Positions 43,039 to 43,412 of a DNA stretch of 43,412 bases are shown here, in pieces (within the stretch, counting starts at the first letter, position 1; the number at the start of each line of letters is the position of its first letter). The translations under genes and the position numbers were made by a program. This stretch comes from an uncultured Methanomicrobiales archaeon. Lineage in GTDB: Archaea > Halobacteriota > Methanomicrobia > Methanomicrobiales > Methanospirillaceae. The notes under the pieces are model-generated. The model had not been told where the DNA came from. It was given only the letters and a program-made list of their open reading frames with translations, and made no database searches. The stretch lies in assembly GCA_903926075.1 (NCBI GenBank), contig CAIYHQ010000109.1:1-43412 (forward strand). Direction: 5' to 3'.

Positions 43039-43323
43039 ATGACATTCAATTGTGTTCAATGCGGAAAATGCTGTATGTACATGGGAGATTATATTCAGAT
43101 AGAGAAACAAGTCTCAAAGTTCGAATATATCATATCATCTGTCTCAACAGGCACCACGGTGAAAGCAGTCATTGACACCGACAAGAGAGAGATAGAACTT
43201 CCAAATAGCTGGAAAAATGAAAATCCTCATGCCTGCTCTTTTCTTCGCCCTCAAAATTCAAAGGTCCTCTGTATCCTAAATAGAGAAAAAATGATCACTA
43301 CAATGTTCTTACCTTACCCTTGA
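43039..43323 (+). CDS. Truncated YkgJ-type Cys-cluster protein
   Basis: 94 residues starting with the YkgJ/Fe-S or zinc chelating signature NCVQCGKCC (Cys5, Cys8, Cys11, Cys12). The middle keeps ACSFL and VLCIL, the third and fourth cysteine sites. In the family these are followed by Pro-rich turns and one or two more cysteines (usually RPxxC). Here the last 14 residues (REKMITTMFLPYP) do not match, so the C-terminus is probably lost by frameshift or rearrangement. The last bases overlap an opposing open frame by 26 bases. It may be intact as a short variant, but a broken gene is more likely. Confidence 0.6.
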   Translation: MTFNCVQCGKCCMYMGDYIQIEKQVSKFEYIISSVSTGTTVKAVIDTDKREIELPNSWKNENPHACSFLRPQNSKVLCILNREKMITTMFLPYP

Positions 43324-43412
43324 ACACAATATCAAGACCTACATTAGAGAGAAGTTTCAACGTCTTTTTTTGCATATTGATAAAGTAAGCATCCATTGAA
43401 TCACCTACATTA
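43298..43412 (-). CDS. C-terminal fragment of an unrecognised protein at the window end
   Basis: A minus-strand frame without stops from the window edge to TAG at 43300-43298 encodes 37 residues, with GDSMDAYFINMQKKTLKLL and ending GLDIVFKGKVRTL. The composition is protein-like. It overlaps the 3' end of the YkgJ-type gene on the other strand by 26 bases. I cannot name it, and it could be chance. Confidence 0.35.
   Translation of the reverse strand, partial: NVGDSMDAYFINMQKKTLKLLSNVGLDIVFKGKVRTL

Overview
The window looks like the chromosome of an anaerobic, methanogen-type euryarchaeon, most likely of the order Methanomicrobiales (Methanospirillum/Methanoregula-like). This is inferred, because no rRNA or methanogenesis marker is present. 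The supporting signs are a class II photolyase, an ammonium transporter/GlnK pair, HdrD-like iron-sulfur proteins, many PAS/GAF/Cache sensor kinases of the archaeal HDIRNQL type, short-leader or leaderless TATA promoters, and AT-rich intergenic DNA around genes of moderate G+C.

Layout. (1) 0.2-8.05 kb, minus strand: a GNAT acetyltransferase followed by a tight six-gene HyfB-C-E-F-G-I operon. The membrane pump subunits look intact. The large subunit has lost the Cys ligands of the NiFe site and the small subunit has lost the Cys ligands of its [4Fe-4S] cluster, so this is an energy-converting-hydrogenase-related (Ehr-type) complex rather than a hydrogenase. (2) 8.5-10.7 kb: photolyase, a small unknown protein and a hotdog thioesterase. 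(3) 10.7-13.3 kb: a low-G+C toxin-antitoxin zone, with one intact RelE/antitoxin pair bracketed by ~140-bp direct repeats plus three decayed relics (AlbA_2-like, antitoxin, PIN toxin). (4) 13.3-19.5 kb, minus strand: an ABC exporter, a molybdopterin-oxidoreductase/cysteine-desulfurase fusion of 1131 residues, and a histidine trimethyltransferase (EgtD) in one operon. This matches the oxygen-independent, metallopterin-dependent ergothioneine pathway described for Caldithrix abyssi, here in an archaeon and with a linked exporter. It is the most notable system in the window. (5) 19.5-23.4 kb: a large sensor kinase and a shattered response-regulator/kinase relic that runs directly into the exporter gene.

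(6) 23.9-30.6 kb: single genes for a serine hydrolase, an AEC-family carrier, a lipoprotein, a secreted metallophosphoesterase and a ThDP-dependent 2-keto-acid decarboxylase. (7) 30.7-34.3 kb: amtB-glnK, convergent with an HdrE-like cytochrome b / HdrD-like pair. (8) 34.5-42.1 kb: an extracytoplasmic sensing region with a Cache-HAMP-PAS kinase whose phospho-acceptor His is missing, three secreted proteins built from two, three and one copies of one Cache-type repeat, and an orphan amino-acid-type binding lipoprotein. (9) 42.1-43.4 kb: structured intergenic repeats, a small Cys/Pro-rich secreted peptide, a truncated YkgJ-like protein and the edge of another gene.

How they work together. The exporter, fusion enzyme and EgtD can be read as one pathway: histidine to trimethylhistidine, then sulfur from cysteine to ergothioneine, then transport. 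The Hyf-like operon would be a membrane ion-moving machine without its own redox centres. The 34-42 kb genes form a set for extracellular ligand sensing. Motif statements come from reading the translated sequence; family functions are established knowledge recalled from memory; links between neighbours are inference.
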